Shown piece by piece: positions 23,301-36,200 of a DNA stretch of 64,000 nucleotides. The DNA comes from Branchiostoma floridae (lineage: Eukaryota > Chordata > Leptocardii > Amphioxiformes > Branchiostomatidae), in assembly GCF_000003815.2 (NCBI RefSeq), contig NC_049986.1, positions 20,002,110 to 20,066,109 of the forward strand. The letters are read 5' to 3'. The translations under genes were made by a program, and so were the position numbers. How positions within the stretch are numbered: position 1 is the first letter of the stretch; each line of letters opens with the position of its first letter. The notes under the pieces are model-generated. The model ran no database searches and had not been told where the DNA came from. It was given only the letters and a program-made list of their open reading frames with translations.

Positions 23301-24375
23301 TCTGTAGACATAAATGTGTTACTCATTACATTTTATTTTATATGCCTGGAGTTGGTTCCCATTGCTTATACAAATTAGATCCCTATTTACATAATAATAT
23401 TAAATTGTATCAAGCATCACTTAAGTTATCAGCATACCAAAATCATGATGATCCTTTCATCCTTCTTGAAACCGGCTCCTGCAGTTCAAGGAGCAAATTA
23501 GCTGTTAATTTGCATAACTAGTATCTCATTGTGTAAGTTTTTACTTAGGCTATCTACATATCAAAAATCATGACGATCTGTCAACACGTTCTTATTTTCC
23601 ATTAATTATGCAAATGAGATCATCATCTGCATAATTAATAATGTATTGATATTTCTTTCTTTCTCAGCTACAAATGTGACAAGTTTGAAAGTCCTATAAA
23701 GGAATGCAGTGGATTTACAAACTTTCCTCATTAATTATGCAAATTAGCTGCCAATTTGCATAATTAGAATTCCATCATGTAAGTCTTCCCTTTGGCTATC
23801 TACATACCAAAAATCATAACGATCTGTCAACACGTTTATATTTTCTCATTAATTATGCAAATGAGGCCGTCATTTGCATGATTAATATGCATTGATATTT
23901 CTCTCTTTCTCATCTACATATGTGACAAGTTTGAAAGTCCTATCGTGAAATGCATGCGCAGTGGATTTATAAACTTTCCTCATTAATTATGCAAATTAGT
24001 TGCTGATTTGCATAATTAGTATTCCATTATGTCCATTGTTACTTGGGCTATCTACATACCAAAAATCATGACGATCCATTAACACGTTCTCTAGTTATTC
24101 TCGTCCAAAGTTTGAAAGGAAACCGGAGCCTGCAGTTCTAAAAAAGCCGCTAGGGGGTCCAAACTCACAGTACTTACTCTCTGCCCCAGGGGCTATCTAC
24201 CACTCAAAAATCATAACCACAGCATGTCCAGGACACGAGATATCAAAAATTGAGGTTCTGCTGCAGTACCTTAGCAAGCCGCTAGGGAGTCCATTATCGA
24301 ACTTGACCTTCGTTTTCTCGACCCCTACCCACCTACCAAATATTATCGGGATCCATCCAAGGCTTCTCGAGTTAT
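23300..24375 (+). repeat. Tandem ~240 bp repeat with CATTAATTATGCAAATTAG motif
   Basis: Units share TTCCTCATTAATTATGCAAA, GTGACAAGTTTGAAAGTCC and CTACATACCAAAAATCATGA. A diverged copy is at about 39340-39840. The array ends in a CAGACACACACAGAGACAC tract near 24390, a layout I associate with a retroelement-derived repeat. Confidence 0.7.
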
Positions 24376-24539
24376 GCTGTTAACAGACAGACACACACAG
24401 AGACACACACATACACAGACTCACAAGCCCAAAACATAACCTTAGCCATTCTGGCAAAGGTAACAAATTGGTACTGGCTGCAAATAATACACCAGATGTA
24501 TTATTGTTCTCATCATTAGCATGTATAACAGAGGGGTCC

Positions 24540-26250
24540 AAAGTCCGGTAGGGGTCCAAAGTCCGGTAGGATTTTAAAATCATTTTTGCGGAGATATGCA
24601 TAAGTGTCTGCACATGATAAGTGCAACTTGTTATGGACTAAACCTTGTTGTAAATAACTGAAAAGTCAGAGTATGTGTCCAAGTTGGTAAGCCCAAACTG
24701 ATAACGATTGAAAAAAGTACACAAGTTTGACGCCTTCCGTGCATGCTGACGAGCGAACATATCGAGAACATGGCCCGGGAAACTATTAAATAATTCATCG
24801 TCAAATACGAAATGTGAAAAGATACCACCACAGATGAGAAGACTATCTATAAAACTTCCTAAATAAGCACAGCTATGCCGTGTCTTTGCTTTTATAGTTG
24901 GATAATCAGAGCTGAATTATCAACCCCGCCATCTTTGTCAATCACCTATGAAGGAAGCCGAGCGATGCTCAACACGATGACGTTAGTCAACCCGTCAGTG
25001 GAGTACCAATCATTCAAGAAAATCGATCCCTACCGACTAAAGAAATCCTGTAGTCATTTCTGCTGTTAAAAACGAGGTTGAAGCAGGAAATACAGAAGCC
25101 GAAAGTGAAAAAGTGTAATCACAGGCAGACCTAAACAAAGTGCCGCCATTTTTATTTTTGGCGACAGGTTGGTTTCACCGTGAGAGGTAATCCTTGTAAG
25201 TAAATGTATTTAAATATGCATCGTAATTCAAAATATTGCATATATTTGTGACAAAAAATGGTATTGCAGAAGCTTAGTGTTATTTTGCATGCATAGGATG
25301 CTTAAAGATATGCAGAGATGGCTTGGTTGTTAACTTATCGGAGTTTGGACCCCCTTTTTTGTGTTAGAACGTTCCACTGAAACGCAAGTCCAAACCTGCC
25401 AAAACTTTCGCGCGCTGTCAAAGTAAAGTTCGGAATGCTGCCGTTAAATGAAACATATGTCTGCACTGCTTAAATCACAGTTATATGGTTGTTAACAAGA
25501 TCTTGAATTATTTTTGATGGGTTCTCAGTAAAACGTACGATGACAAAAGCCATTCGCATTCACTTAGAACAGTTACCGGACATTGGATCCCCCCCGTTAT
25601 ATTGTTACAGAATATTCAATATTTCTTTAGGCCGTGTTTTCAATAGGAGTTTTGAGATTGCTGCGGTTTTGTAATTTAGCTAGCTGCCACCACCTGATGT
25701 CGTTTTCTGAATGGTGATGTTTCTTTAATTGCTGCCGCCTTGCATGTTTTGATTGCTGTCGTGTTTTTTTAGTGCTGTTGCTTTGACATAAATGCTATCG
25801 TTTTATGAATCTTTTATGTTACCTGCAATTAGCCCACGGGCAAGAATTTGCAATAAACTTAATTTTATTGCTGTCGCTTTCTGGTTGTTATCGTTTTTAT
25901 CCCTGTCATTTGATTGCTGGTCTTCCATTTCTGATTTCAACAGTACTAGTTGTCTTTTATATAGCTTTTGTGAATACTCACGGTCACTTTCTCTCAATGC
26001 TAACATTTTTCTGAGCATTTGTAGATAGAGGTGCAATTTTCTAATTGCTGTATGCTATATTTGGCCGCGGCTAAGAAACAGTGCATACGTAAAACATCTA
26101 CCAGAGTAAACCAACATATACAATTGAACACCGACGAAAACATTCTGGAGGCCCTGCGCTCATCAGGGGATGCGTTTCGGCAAGGAGCTTTTATCAACAA
26201 AAAGTTCCTTGGTTTCGGTTGTCAGGATGTCAGCAGCAGGTGACTACTGT
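24540..26250. other. Intergenic, a LINE tail but no gene recognised
   Basis: Nothing recognisable apart from the plus-strand LINE 3' end GCAATTAGCCCACGGGCAAG at about 25830-25860. A frame at 26031-26243 ends near a donor-like CAG|GTGACT, but has no recognised domain. Confidence 0.35.
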
Positions 26251-26254
26251 ACTG

Positions 26255-26515
26255 CCGAAGGAGCTTGCTATATAAGGGCGTGGATTGGTAGTCTCCGTAG
26301 CAGCTGCAGACTCTCTTGTTGTTTTTTTCCTCGTAATAACACTTTTGCAGGCTATTTCTTTTGCACTACTGGGTAGTAGTTTGTGCTGTCTACCGGCGTC
26401 ACAGTAGACAACACAATCGACCCACTAAAAAAAAAGAAATAGCCAGCAAAAGTGTATCATAATCCCCCCAAAACATTTAACAAAAGACGCCCAGAAAGCC
26501 TGCTATATAGGCAAG
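26255..26515. mobile_element. Hairpin MITE, family M2, copy 1
   Basis: Arms GCTTGCTATATAAGGGCGTG/AGCCTGCTATATAGGCAAGT at the ends and TTTTGCAGGCTATTTCTTTT / AAGAAATAGCCAGCAAAAGT inside. Related copies are at 27851-28104 and 47945-48364. Confidence 0.65.
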
Positions 26516-26569
26516 TGGATTGGCAGACTATCCAATAACACAAGACGCAAAAACATTTTCCTGAGTCTC

Positions 26570-28270
26570 TACCAGACTGACAACGCTGGCAAATAATAAC
26601 TGTAGTTGAGATAATATGCCAGGGGAGTTTTGCTACCAACAGGGTTTGAACGGCCTCTGGAGCCGAGGGGTAATGTTAACCTTACATTGTAGCTTGGATC
26701 AAGGACGTTATATAATGTCCTTGCTTGAACTGACTCTCCTCGCCAATTAATTGTCGATTCCCCCCCTACTGTCCATACCCGCGTACGAAGGCCTGGTGGA
26801 TGGTATATTTTCCCCCATCTCTCTGGGCTATCGGATTTCGCTACAGGTGGTATGACGTCAGCATCAGCGTGTGGCAAATAAAACAGAATGTCGCCGATTG
26901 ATGAGATGTAACGTTAGCGTTTTAGTCACGGGAGGAATTTTATGGCCGGGTACAGCGTTAATATAGTTCATTTATCGTATGAGGAAAAGTCATATGAATT
27001 GCAATGCAACATAATAGAACATCGTAGTCAACAAGTCATTGAATAGGTTGCAAGAAATAACAACATAAAATAACATAAAATAAGTAGTGCGTTGTATCTT
27101 AGTACAGATTTTTTTTCTAATATCCATGGTATCAACCATATGTGATTTCTCATGGCTATAGGAGTTTGGATTTCGTTACAGGTGGTATGTTGTCACCGCC
27201 TGCCTGACGCAAATAAGGAGAACGTTGCCTCAGGTTGGTGATATGTAACACTTTAGTCGCCAGAGAAACTAGAGAATATCGCTAGGCTGAATCATCATCA
27301 TCCGGGCGTGCTGGTTGCACGGATGGCCATGACTCTCTTCCTCCATCCTTCCCTATCCTCCATAGGCTTGGGCGGTTCTTCAGTCGAGCAGCCAGAATCA
27401 TCACAAACTTGAATAATTACATATCAACTGCAGAAGAGCAAAACAACAATTCAATGAATTTCAGTGTAACACATTAGACCATCGTAGTCAACAAGTCTTT
27501 GACAAGAAATATCTCAAAGTTCTACGTTGTAAATGTATCTCATCATTGTTATCTTAGTACAGACAAGTTTTTTTTTTCTAAACTCCATGGTATCAGCCAT
27601 AAGATCCTATCGGAGTTGGGATTTCGCTACAGGTGGCATGACGTCACCATCTTGTGTGGCAAATGAGGAGAATGTTGCCTCAGGTTGGTGATATGTAACA
27701 CTTAAGTCGCGAGAGAAATTAATAATGCTTGGCTGAATAATTAGATATCAACTTAAGAAGTGCAAAAATAACAATTCAATTAATTGCAATGTATAGTTAA
27801 CATATTAGATCACCGTATACAAAAAGATTTTGACAAGAAGTTGTACGTTGTATAGCCTCCATAGCAAGCTCTCTGAGGCCTTTTTTGGCTCATGATACAC
27901 TTCTGCTGGCCGTTTCTTTTAGAAAATTTAGTACTGGGTCGCTGATTGCTGGCCGTATCTGACTACCGCCCTCGCGGAGCCTGTATGGAAACGGCGGCAG
28001 TCAGATGAGGCCAGCAATTAGCGACCGAGTACAAATAGAAATGGCCAGCAGAAGTGTATTTTGAGCCCAAAAAAGGCATCAGAGAGCCTGCTATGGAGTC
28101 TATACGTTGTAAATGGTAAATGTATCACCTCATGATAATTTCATTTCTGGCATTTTTTTTCTCCATAATATCAATGGTATCAACCATGTGATCTTGCCAC
28201 AGGTGTTATGACGTCACTACCTGTGTGCGGCAAATGAGAAGAAAACGAATATTGCCTCAAGCTGAGTTGC
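26570..28270 (+). repeat. Four ~350-580 bp spaced repeat units with inserted MITEs
   Basis: A block with TCGCTACAGGTGGTATGACG, GTGGCAAATGAGGAG and TTGCCTCAGGTTGGTGATAT recurs at about 26830, 27170, 27610 and 28190. The last interval is enlarged by the M2 hairpin at 27851-28104, and the first is preceded by an M3-type hairpin (26570-26805). Confidence 0.7.
27851..28104. mobile_element. Hairpin MITE, family M2, copy 2
   Basis: TATAGCCTCCATAGCAAGCT pairs with GCCTGCTATGGAGTCTATA. The inner arms around ACTTCTGCTGGCC and GGCCAGCAGAAGTG extend the hairpin to ~100 bp per side. Confidence 0.8.
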
Positions 28271-28573
28271 CTGATTAACTGTTTTTTGGCCTATTACCTG
28301 GATGTCTAACCTTCATCAACGTGTAACATAGATTGTACAGGACAATCTATTATTCGAATAAATCGCAAGAAATAAATAAATCTTGCATGTTGTCTTGCGG
28401 CTCATCCTTATTATAACAATATTCATTTAAAGACTTTTATAGTCAATGTTAGACTTGTTGTGCATGTACATGTAGAATTGATCGATTTGTTGGTCCGTTG
28501 GATGATTGACTGGTGATAAACAAGCCCTTGAGAATAAGGGATACAACCATTCTGAAGATAGAAGTAGGAGCAT

Positions 28574-28789
28574 ACCCCCGTCACATGTAGCGAAAATCGA
28601 TCGGACGACGAGTCTGCGAGCTCTAAATTACGAGGAGGCATGACTNNNNNNNNNNNNNNNNNNNNNNNNNNNNNNNNNNNNNNNNNNNNNNNNNNNNNNN
28701 NNNNNNNNNNNNNNNNNNNNNNNNNNNNNNNNNNNNNNNNNNNNNGCAAACTCGTCGTCCGATCGATTTTCGCTACATGTGACGGGGGT
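28574..28789. repeat. Inverted repeat whose loop is an assembly gap
   Basis: The arm 28574-28617 (ACCCCCGTCACATGTAGC to ACGAGTCTGC) is complementary over 44 bp with one mismatch to 28746-28789. The gap of 100 N (28646-28745) lies between, so its true size and content are unknown. Confidence 0.85.
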
Positions 28790-28794
28790 AGTAG

Positions 28795-28892
28795 AAAGGA
28801 GGCAGCTGACCAGACCGTGTCCTCGGCCCAGCTCACCTGCCAGCAGTGCAGCAGAGTGTGCAGGTCAAAGATAGGACTGATTAGCTACCTAA
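28795..28892 (+). mobile_element. Remnant coding a retroelement-type zinc finger
   Basis: The plus strand codes LTCQQCSRVCRSKIGLISYL followed by KVHSHR, resembling the C-x2-C-x-R-x-C-x-S-x-IGL-x-S-H zinc knuckle found at the end of some invertebrate retroelement proteins. There is no start or neighbouring exon. A MITE-like inverted repeat begins right after codons for SYLK. Confidence 0.5.
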
Positions 28893-29142
28893 AGGTGCAC
28901 TCTCACCGGACGAGGGGCACGCTTGCGGCATTGCTGCGTTCGTTCACTGCGTCACTATTTTGTTATTTTCTCCAATTTTTTTAAAAATTCAGATATTTCG
29001 TAATACGTAAAAGTATGACATAGAAGACGACAAAATACACGACAAGTAAGAAAATTCGTTCTTTATCCCTGAAATTCGCTGAGTATCTTCCGAACCCAGC
29101 AGTGCCACAAGCGTGCCCCACGTTCGGTGAGAGTGCACCTCT
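28892..29142. mobile_element. Inverted-repeat element inserted at the zinc-finger remnant
   Basis: GGTGCACTCTCACCGGACGA at 28892 and its near complement at 29123-29142, continued by GGGGCACGCTTG / CAAGCGTGCCCC, form arms of about 38 bp. Confidence 0.75.
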
Positions 29143-29935
29143 AGGGCCTGCAGAACTTCCCTCACATCCTCGACGACGGGGAAATAGCCATGGTGATCAT
29201 CACCGTCGTTATCTCATCCATCTTGCGTTATCTCTATCATCGATGTCTATGGAAAGCTTTTCCCTCTTCTCCGGAAATGGAAGCAACGCGTTTAAGCGGC
29301 CCTGGCGAGGAATTGCTCATGTGATGTATGTGATAAATACCCACCATCAAAATTGAGTGATGAAGTCAGATGAAGATGTATATATATCTCCAATGATTGT
29401 TAACTACCATTTTCATCCCATTCTATGCACACTTGTATCAAGTAGATTGGCCTCATAAAACTGTTGTTATGTATCAGTAGATGCCATGCTTTGTACATTG
29501 TGCAATTGTTGCGCAATAAAGTGAAAGTAAAGTATATTTGATTTCAGAGATAGAATCCATGTTATGTTAAGGTCAGATCATTGTTCCCACCATAAGCCCG
29601 GGTGGCCAGTTTGCGGCAACGAAAAATTAATTATTTTTAAATCATATCAATTAATGTGCAAAATCTATGCTCTTGAATAATCTTTGGTACGCTTTGTGTG
29701 TTTTTTTATTTTTAACAATACAGATGCAGAAAACAGATACGAATTGTCCTTTCATTTTCTTTACTGTGCAATGAAAATGCATACACATTAATTATCATCA
29801 ACTGTACTGTCCGTTTCCCCATATTTCTCACTAGGCCTAGTCTGTTTGTCAGATTCGATTGAAATGAGGGTGCAAGAAATTCTCAGAACATCTTTTGAAA
29901 ATAATAACATCGGGTTCGTAGAATATGGGGTATAG

Positions 29936-30230
29936 GAGAATTCTTTTCCAGAACCAGTATGTACTTATTTTGCTGACGTTTCAATGTCTTTCAGACACCT
30001 TCCTTAGAGCTTCTAACTGGAGTTCTGCTTCTCGTCGCTAAGTCAACCCCAGTGATGAACCGGGACGAGGGAGGGGGTACAACGTTTGGGATTGTGTTCT
30101 CGCCGCAAAAGCGCCACCTACTTCGGCGAGAAGCAGAATTCCAGTTAGAAGCTCCGAGAAAGGTGTCTGAGAGACACCGAAATGTAAGCAAAGTACATAC
30201 TGGATGTGGAAAAGAATTATCCTATTCTCA
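29936..30230. mobile_element. Hairpin element ~40 bp 3' of the sialyltransferase stop
   Basis: Arms of about 100 bp: 29938-30037 (AATTCTTTTCCAGAACCAGT to TCTGCTTCTCG) against 30126-30226. It starts 40 bp past the TGA of gene B and so probably lies within its 3' UTR. Confidence 0.8.
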
Positions 30231-30269
30231 AGAATTCTCAAGAGCATCTTTATCTGCTCCTTATACTCC

Positions 30270-33200
30270 TCATCCACACGTCCCTATCTGTAGTTTGAGA
30301 ACCCCCTTCTCGTGCAGTTTGTTCAACAGTACAAACTCCTCCGTCAGATTGTGGAACGGGTTCATCTGCGTGAGCAGGTCGAACTCTAGCGACTTGTCGT
30401 CGAACTGCAGATTCCGGATGACGGGTCGGTCGAAGTAGTGGTAGTCTCGCTCCTGGCCGTTGTAGGTAGGGAAGGGCCAGAAGCCGTACAAGGTCACTTC
30501 CTTGCACTTGGTGATGGCTATAGCAGTCAGTAACAGGCCTGGGGAAATTAGGAGCAGCGAGAACGAAGTTACGATAGGAAAAATGCAACATGATTTATTG
30601 ACCTGAAATTGCGAGACACCATGGGCATGGCAGCTAGATCATGTACGTGGTGATACTCATATCGTGTATATCGAAAACTGCTGCCACGGGTTGCAATTTA
30701 AAAACCGCACAATCAAGACTGTACTAGTTACCACGCTCTACTGACGTAAGAACCTCGTGGCAAATATAATTCAAGTTTATTGCAAATTCTTGCCCGTGGC
30801 ATGGGCTAATTGCAGGCCATATAGATTCAAACACTGAAACAGTGTAAAATACAATATCACAAGTGTCTACTCTAGTCTAAAACTAGTAAAAGCTAACTCT
30901 AGATCCTAGGTTATTGGGTTCGACTCCTTTTTCGAAGACAGTGGAAGACGAAAGATCCGACTTTTTCTATTATGTGTGGGTTTAGTGATGTTAAAAGGTG
31001 AACTGTTTTCTTTTTGTCAGAGAATGTGAGGAAGTTTGGATGGAATTTGATGGCCTCTTTGAACAACTCTTTTCTTTCTTGGTTATTGAAAGAGCAGTTT
31101 GACATAAAATGTACAATGATAAGATCTAGAATCTCTGATATGTTTATCCAAACCTCTCGTCATAACTTGAGTATAGATACTGGTAAGCTAAGATTTTATA
31201 AGACCTGTAAAACAGCACATACTATGGAAAAATACTTAGAATTAGATAATTTTGATTTACGCTCGGCAATCAGTAAAATTAGAATTAGTGCCTACCCTCT
31301 CGAAATTGAGAGAGGGCGGTACATATTCTGAATCCTGTCTATGGTGACCGCCTGTCCAGACAGACCAGACGTCCCTTTGAGTGGTCCTCTTGGTCAGTTT
31401 TGACTTTAGGCATATAATTATATACATAAAAGCAGAGCATTAACTATTTAAACTAGTCAACAAAAGTTTTCCCAGCTTTGCACATCGTACCGAACTACAA
31501 AAAAACGTTTTCCTGTTAGCTTCACGCAATGCATATGTCTCCCAAAATGTCGGGAATTTCATCCTCCACTGTATGCAGAAAAGAAATCAAACCCAATAGT
31601 ATTCATTTTAGATTAGAAGTATCGCTCGTTTGTGACCCCTATTTCTCTTAATGTCCACTTTGTTATTGTATCACTATCATCATTGTACTTTCATACATGT
31701 ATTTTTGCAATTAGCCTTCGGGCATGAGTTTGCAATAAAGATTTTATTAAAGTAAGAGTCTTTTAATCAACATACTGCTGTTGAAGCTAAAGCTAAGGGG
31801 ACAACCCGCCGTACGTGCAAATACGTGCTGTCTAAGTGCCAAAACGTGGGCAATCTTTTGCTAACTGTTAGTGGTATTAAAGTACCACCTCCGTACGAAC
31901 TCTTAGGGAATCCGACGGATTTTGGAGCACGCAGACACATCGTAGAACTTGAAGTGTACTGGCAAAACTTTGTGTGCCATCGGGCTGCGGATTCGCCCCC
32001 CGTACGTGCCAGTACGGGCGACGCGTTTTCAGAAATACGTCGCGGACGTGGCCAACCAAAAACACGTACGGACAAATTACAGGTGCGGCGGACTGTTCCC
32101 CTAGCTTAAAGTAAACTGTACCGGTGCTCGGTCGTGCCTCTTTCAGCTCCAGACCCTTCCAGAAGGCCCTGACGCCGTCCAGGAATTTGGGGTGAGAGAA
32201 TCTGCTGAGGTCCGCCATTCCGGCATTCATCAGGACCTCGTGCGCGCGGTAACACGTCTGGATGTACGGTAAAATGTACATGTGTACGAAAAGGTAAAGG
32301 GTAGGTGTTGTCCACAATCGATAAGGGCACGTTAACTGACTGAATGAAGACCTTTATTATACATTTTTGCCCAACTGAACAGTACAGGTCACAACAAAAC
32401 AAATTCATATAAATACATAAAAGCATCACAGATGTATTCCAACATCTAAGACAGAAGTTCGGCTTCTTCTCGCTTCTTGGTTATGGTGAAATTGTAGGAC
32501 TGTTTGTTACTGGAAGTTAGAACACAACCTCTCTGCTTCCACTGCCTTTTACCTCCCCAGCCGAAATCAGGCACACATTTGTCTTTCTTACGGGCACAGC
32601 ATCGACAGCATTACATGACTTGAATCAAGGACCTCTGGGTTCTGAGGCAACATTGTTTCTGATATATTCAACTTTAAAGACCTCTAAAGAACTCTAAAGC
32701 GAAAGGGGTGGGTGTACAACATGGGTTAGCCCGTACCTTCATGTGCTTGGCAGGGTGAAAAAAGGTGGGTGTACATCATGGATTAGTCTGTTCCTTCACA
32801 TATTTAGCTGTACAACATGGGTTAGCCAATACCTTCACATGCTTGGCAAGGCGGAAAGGGTGGGTGTACAACATGGGTTAGCCCGTACCTTCACATGATT
32901 AGCAAAGCGGAAGGGGTGGGTGTACAACACTGGTTAGTCCGTACCTTCATGTGCTTGGCAGGGTGAAAAAAGGTGGGTGTACATCATGGATTAGTCTGTT
33001 CCTTCACATATTTAGTGAAGCGTTAAGGGTGGGCGTACAACATGGGTAAGCCTGTACCTTCACATGCTTGGCAAGGCGGAAAGGGTGGGTGTACAACATG
33101 TGTTATCCCGTACCTTCAGTACGTGCTTGGCAAGGCAGAAAGGATGGTGCAGTACAACATGGGTTAGCCTCTACCTTCACATACTTAGCTGTACAACATG

Positions 33201-36200
33201 GGTTAGCCCACACCTTCACCTGCTTGACAAGGCGAAAAGGGTGGGTGTACAACATGGGTTAGTCCGTACCTTCACCTGCTTGGAAAGGCGGAAAGGGTGG
33301 GTGTACAACATGGGTTAGTCCGTACCTTCACCTGCTTGGCCAGGCGGAAAGGGTGGGTGTACAACATGGGTTAGTCCGTACCTTCACCTGCTTGACAAGG
33401 CGAAAAGGGTGGGTGTACAGTACGGAAAGTCCGTATTCCTTTACATCTCTAATGAACTTCTCTTCGTATGTGCTGTTCTTGAACTTCTTGTAACTGTGGG
33501 GAAATTGATATCAAAATGTTAAAGGGACATAATGTAGAAATATGGCGCCAAAATTTCAAATGTTATGGCGCCAAAATTTCAAGTCAGATTGACATTTGTA
33601 ACTTATTTCCAACTTATCTGCGCTAATTAACAACGCCAAAGTAAGCCCCGAACAAATTCACTTACTTCCGGGTAGCCTACCCGGAAGTAAGTCAGTCCTA
33701 GACTTCCGAATCGACCGTTGCAGTCGCAGATCTTTGGAGCTTAGCGGGGACTTTCAACAAACTTCAATAACGATTCGAGCGAACCACCGAACACCGCCTT
33801 GGTTCGTCGGAGAGTTGGATGAAATGGCGGACAACTCAAGCGGCGATGGGAAGTGCGCATATTTCAAGACGTCCTCACGGCACTACAAAGCCGTATCAAT
33901 GCGTTGTAAATATTGGTGTGCAGTGTAATAAGGTAGACTCAACTCATAATACAGAAAAATGACCGAAAACAGTAACTTTATTTTTTACATTATGTCCCTC
34001 GACAAATGAACAGATGTAAAACGTGCTTTTCTAGGGTAAGCATATCCCGAAATAAAGCTCGACTAAATCTCTACAGAATTTGAAGGTATAATAATAGTAA
34101 TAATGATGATAATGATAATTAATAACATCTGTTGTATTTGCAGCCAGTAGGTACCCAATGTGTAAAGTAATGAGACTGATTTACGTGATCGAGGCGTAGA
34201 CTCCCATGCAGTCTTCGGAACGGGGCTGTTTTTTTGGGGGGGGGGGGCGCTGGTCCGCGATTTTCAACGTTCGGGGGGCAGAAACTCGGGGGGCAGAAAC
34301 CCCCTCCGGGGGGCAGAAACTCGCTATCACGGCAAACGCCCTTCCTCAACAAACTCCCTTTCCCGGCACAATAGAACATAGCCAACGTTGAAAATCGCGG
34401 ACCAGCGCGAAGACTGCAAGGGTGTCTACTCGAGGCGCCTCCTCGAGCACGGGACCTCCGTTTTACGTCCCTCCCGAAAGACAAATTCGGGTCACATCGG
34501 TGATTCTTTGTCAGGCTCAGCATATGATCAAGGAGCTTTTATGATATGATGTAAGAAATTATTTTCTCTTAAACGTACATGCACAGTTAAAGTTTCAAGT
34601 CATCTCCTCTACATAAGAATCACCTGGCCAAAATGGCCACTTTTTGGTGGGACTATAAAATCTTTTCCCATTTTAAGTATTACGAATCCTGTTTATAACG
34701 ACCACCTGTCCATATAGACCAGATTGTATCGGTCTCCTGACTGGTCGTATTAGGCAGGTTTGACTGTATTACTACTTACACGGTCTGGAAAAGTGACGGA
34801 TTGACGCTGAGAAAATCAGTCTTCTTCCCGACATCCTTCGCGTATTCTCCACCAACCGGCGGTAAGTTGCATCTGTGGCGGGAGATTTAAAAAGACGAAC
34901 GTGTGTAAACGCCACTGCTTCTTCTCCTTGGTTAATTCATCGATAAAAAGATTCGGTAAAATCTTGATGGAATTCAAATAAAAAGCGTCTGGTGATCAGC
35001 AAAGTTTGCCACATAATCTCCAAGCAGAGGTTCAGCTCCGGCTGCTTTGTCCGTGTTTGTAAGGCGTTTTTGACGGGCTTTCTATTTTGTACCGTTTTCT
35101 TTATGCCCGTCAGTGGACATAAGGAAAACGGTACAAAATAGAAAGCCGGATGTAAACCTCTGCTTGGAAAGTGACAAACTCTGAGGCTATCTGGGTTTAC
35201 CTGATGACGTAATCAGACAAGTCGATCTGCCGTCCGCAGCGGCTGTCAATTAAACTTCCTGCGTTGCCTACCACACTGCATGATGGGAACTGGGCTTTGT
35301 GTTCAAAAATGTCCTGCAGGAAAACCACACTATGTTGACTTCTTTTACGTTCTTTTGCGATACTGTGTCTTGTTCTCGCTTTAGAGTCAAACAATGGTTG
35401 GCAACAACAGACAAACTTAGTTGTTGGATATTGAGCAGTTCACACTATGAAATTATTAATAAATCAGTTCAACATGATTTATGTATAGGAATAAATAAAA
35501 TCAAATAAGCACTGATCGTAATGTTAACTTATGATGACTAATAACTTACCGACTAATGTAGAGCGATGTTCACAATCGATGCTTATTAAATCAAGACATA
35601 AGTTTTTATGCGTTTACATGCCAAACAAGAAACTGTGATCCATTTATTTTCCGGCAGGTGGCGTTTCATATCCTCGACTATTACTTGAACTGGTAGCACC
35701 AGTGTTGCATTAATTTTTTCTATCGGTAGAAATGATAGAAATTCCCGTACTATTCATGAAAATAAAAGTTCGCAAGTTCGTAATAAAATCACATTTTATA
35801 CTTGTAGGTGCAACGGTGAGCGCTTATCAAAATGATGATTATAACTATTGCTTCGTTTTCGACTCCTTACTGGCAGGTGACGCTTGGTATCCTCGACAAA
35901 TAAGTGTCGGCATAAGTATCGCCTTTTCCCCTTTATATGTTTCATGCAAAGCGCCGCAAGCTACACGCCTATCGTCCTCAGACAATGAAATAATCCACCT
36001 GCTCGTCCGCCATAGTATCTTTTGGCGGCATTATGTATTATCAAATAAGTCTTTCTCAGTGCAGTTTTGAATCTTTAATTGTAGTGTGTTTGCTTTTATG
36101 GGCCATAGGCCTGATGCAAATAGATAAATGTATTTCCTCTCATCTTTAAAGGTAGAAATTCGCTTGCTAATGAAGCTTGTTGTTACCATCGGCAGGCTGT

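Noticed and set aside
26031-26243. 70-aa frame ending at a donor-like CAG|GTGACT
   Set aside because: No recognisable domain, no acceptor-linked partner exon, and it is surrounded by MITEs.
32258-32320. Longer exon 7 of gene B starting near 32330
   Set aside because: It would add residues between the PF-type block of exon 6 and the YRAHEVL block that the family does not have, and the CATCCAG acceptor at 32258 has the better pyrimidine tract.
32700-33435. CRISPR-like array
   Set aside because: Units are contiguous with no unique spacers and derive from a coding exon; this is a eukaryotic minisatellite.
33734-33928. 64-aa plus-strand frame
   Set aside because: Lies wholly inside the GGGACATAATGTA-ended MITE.
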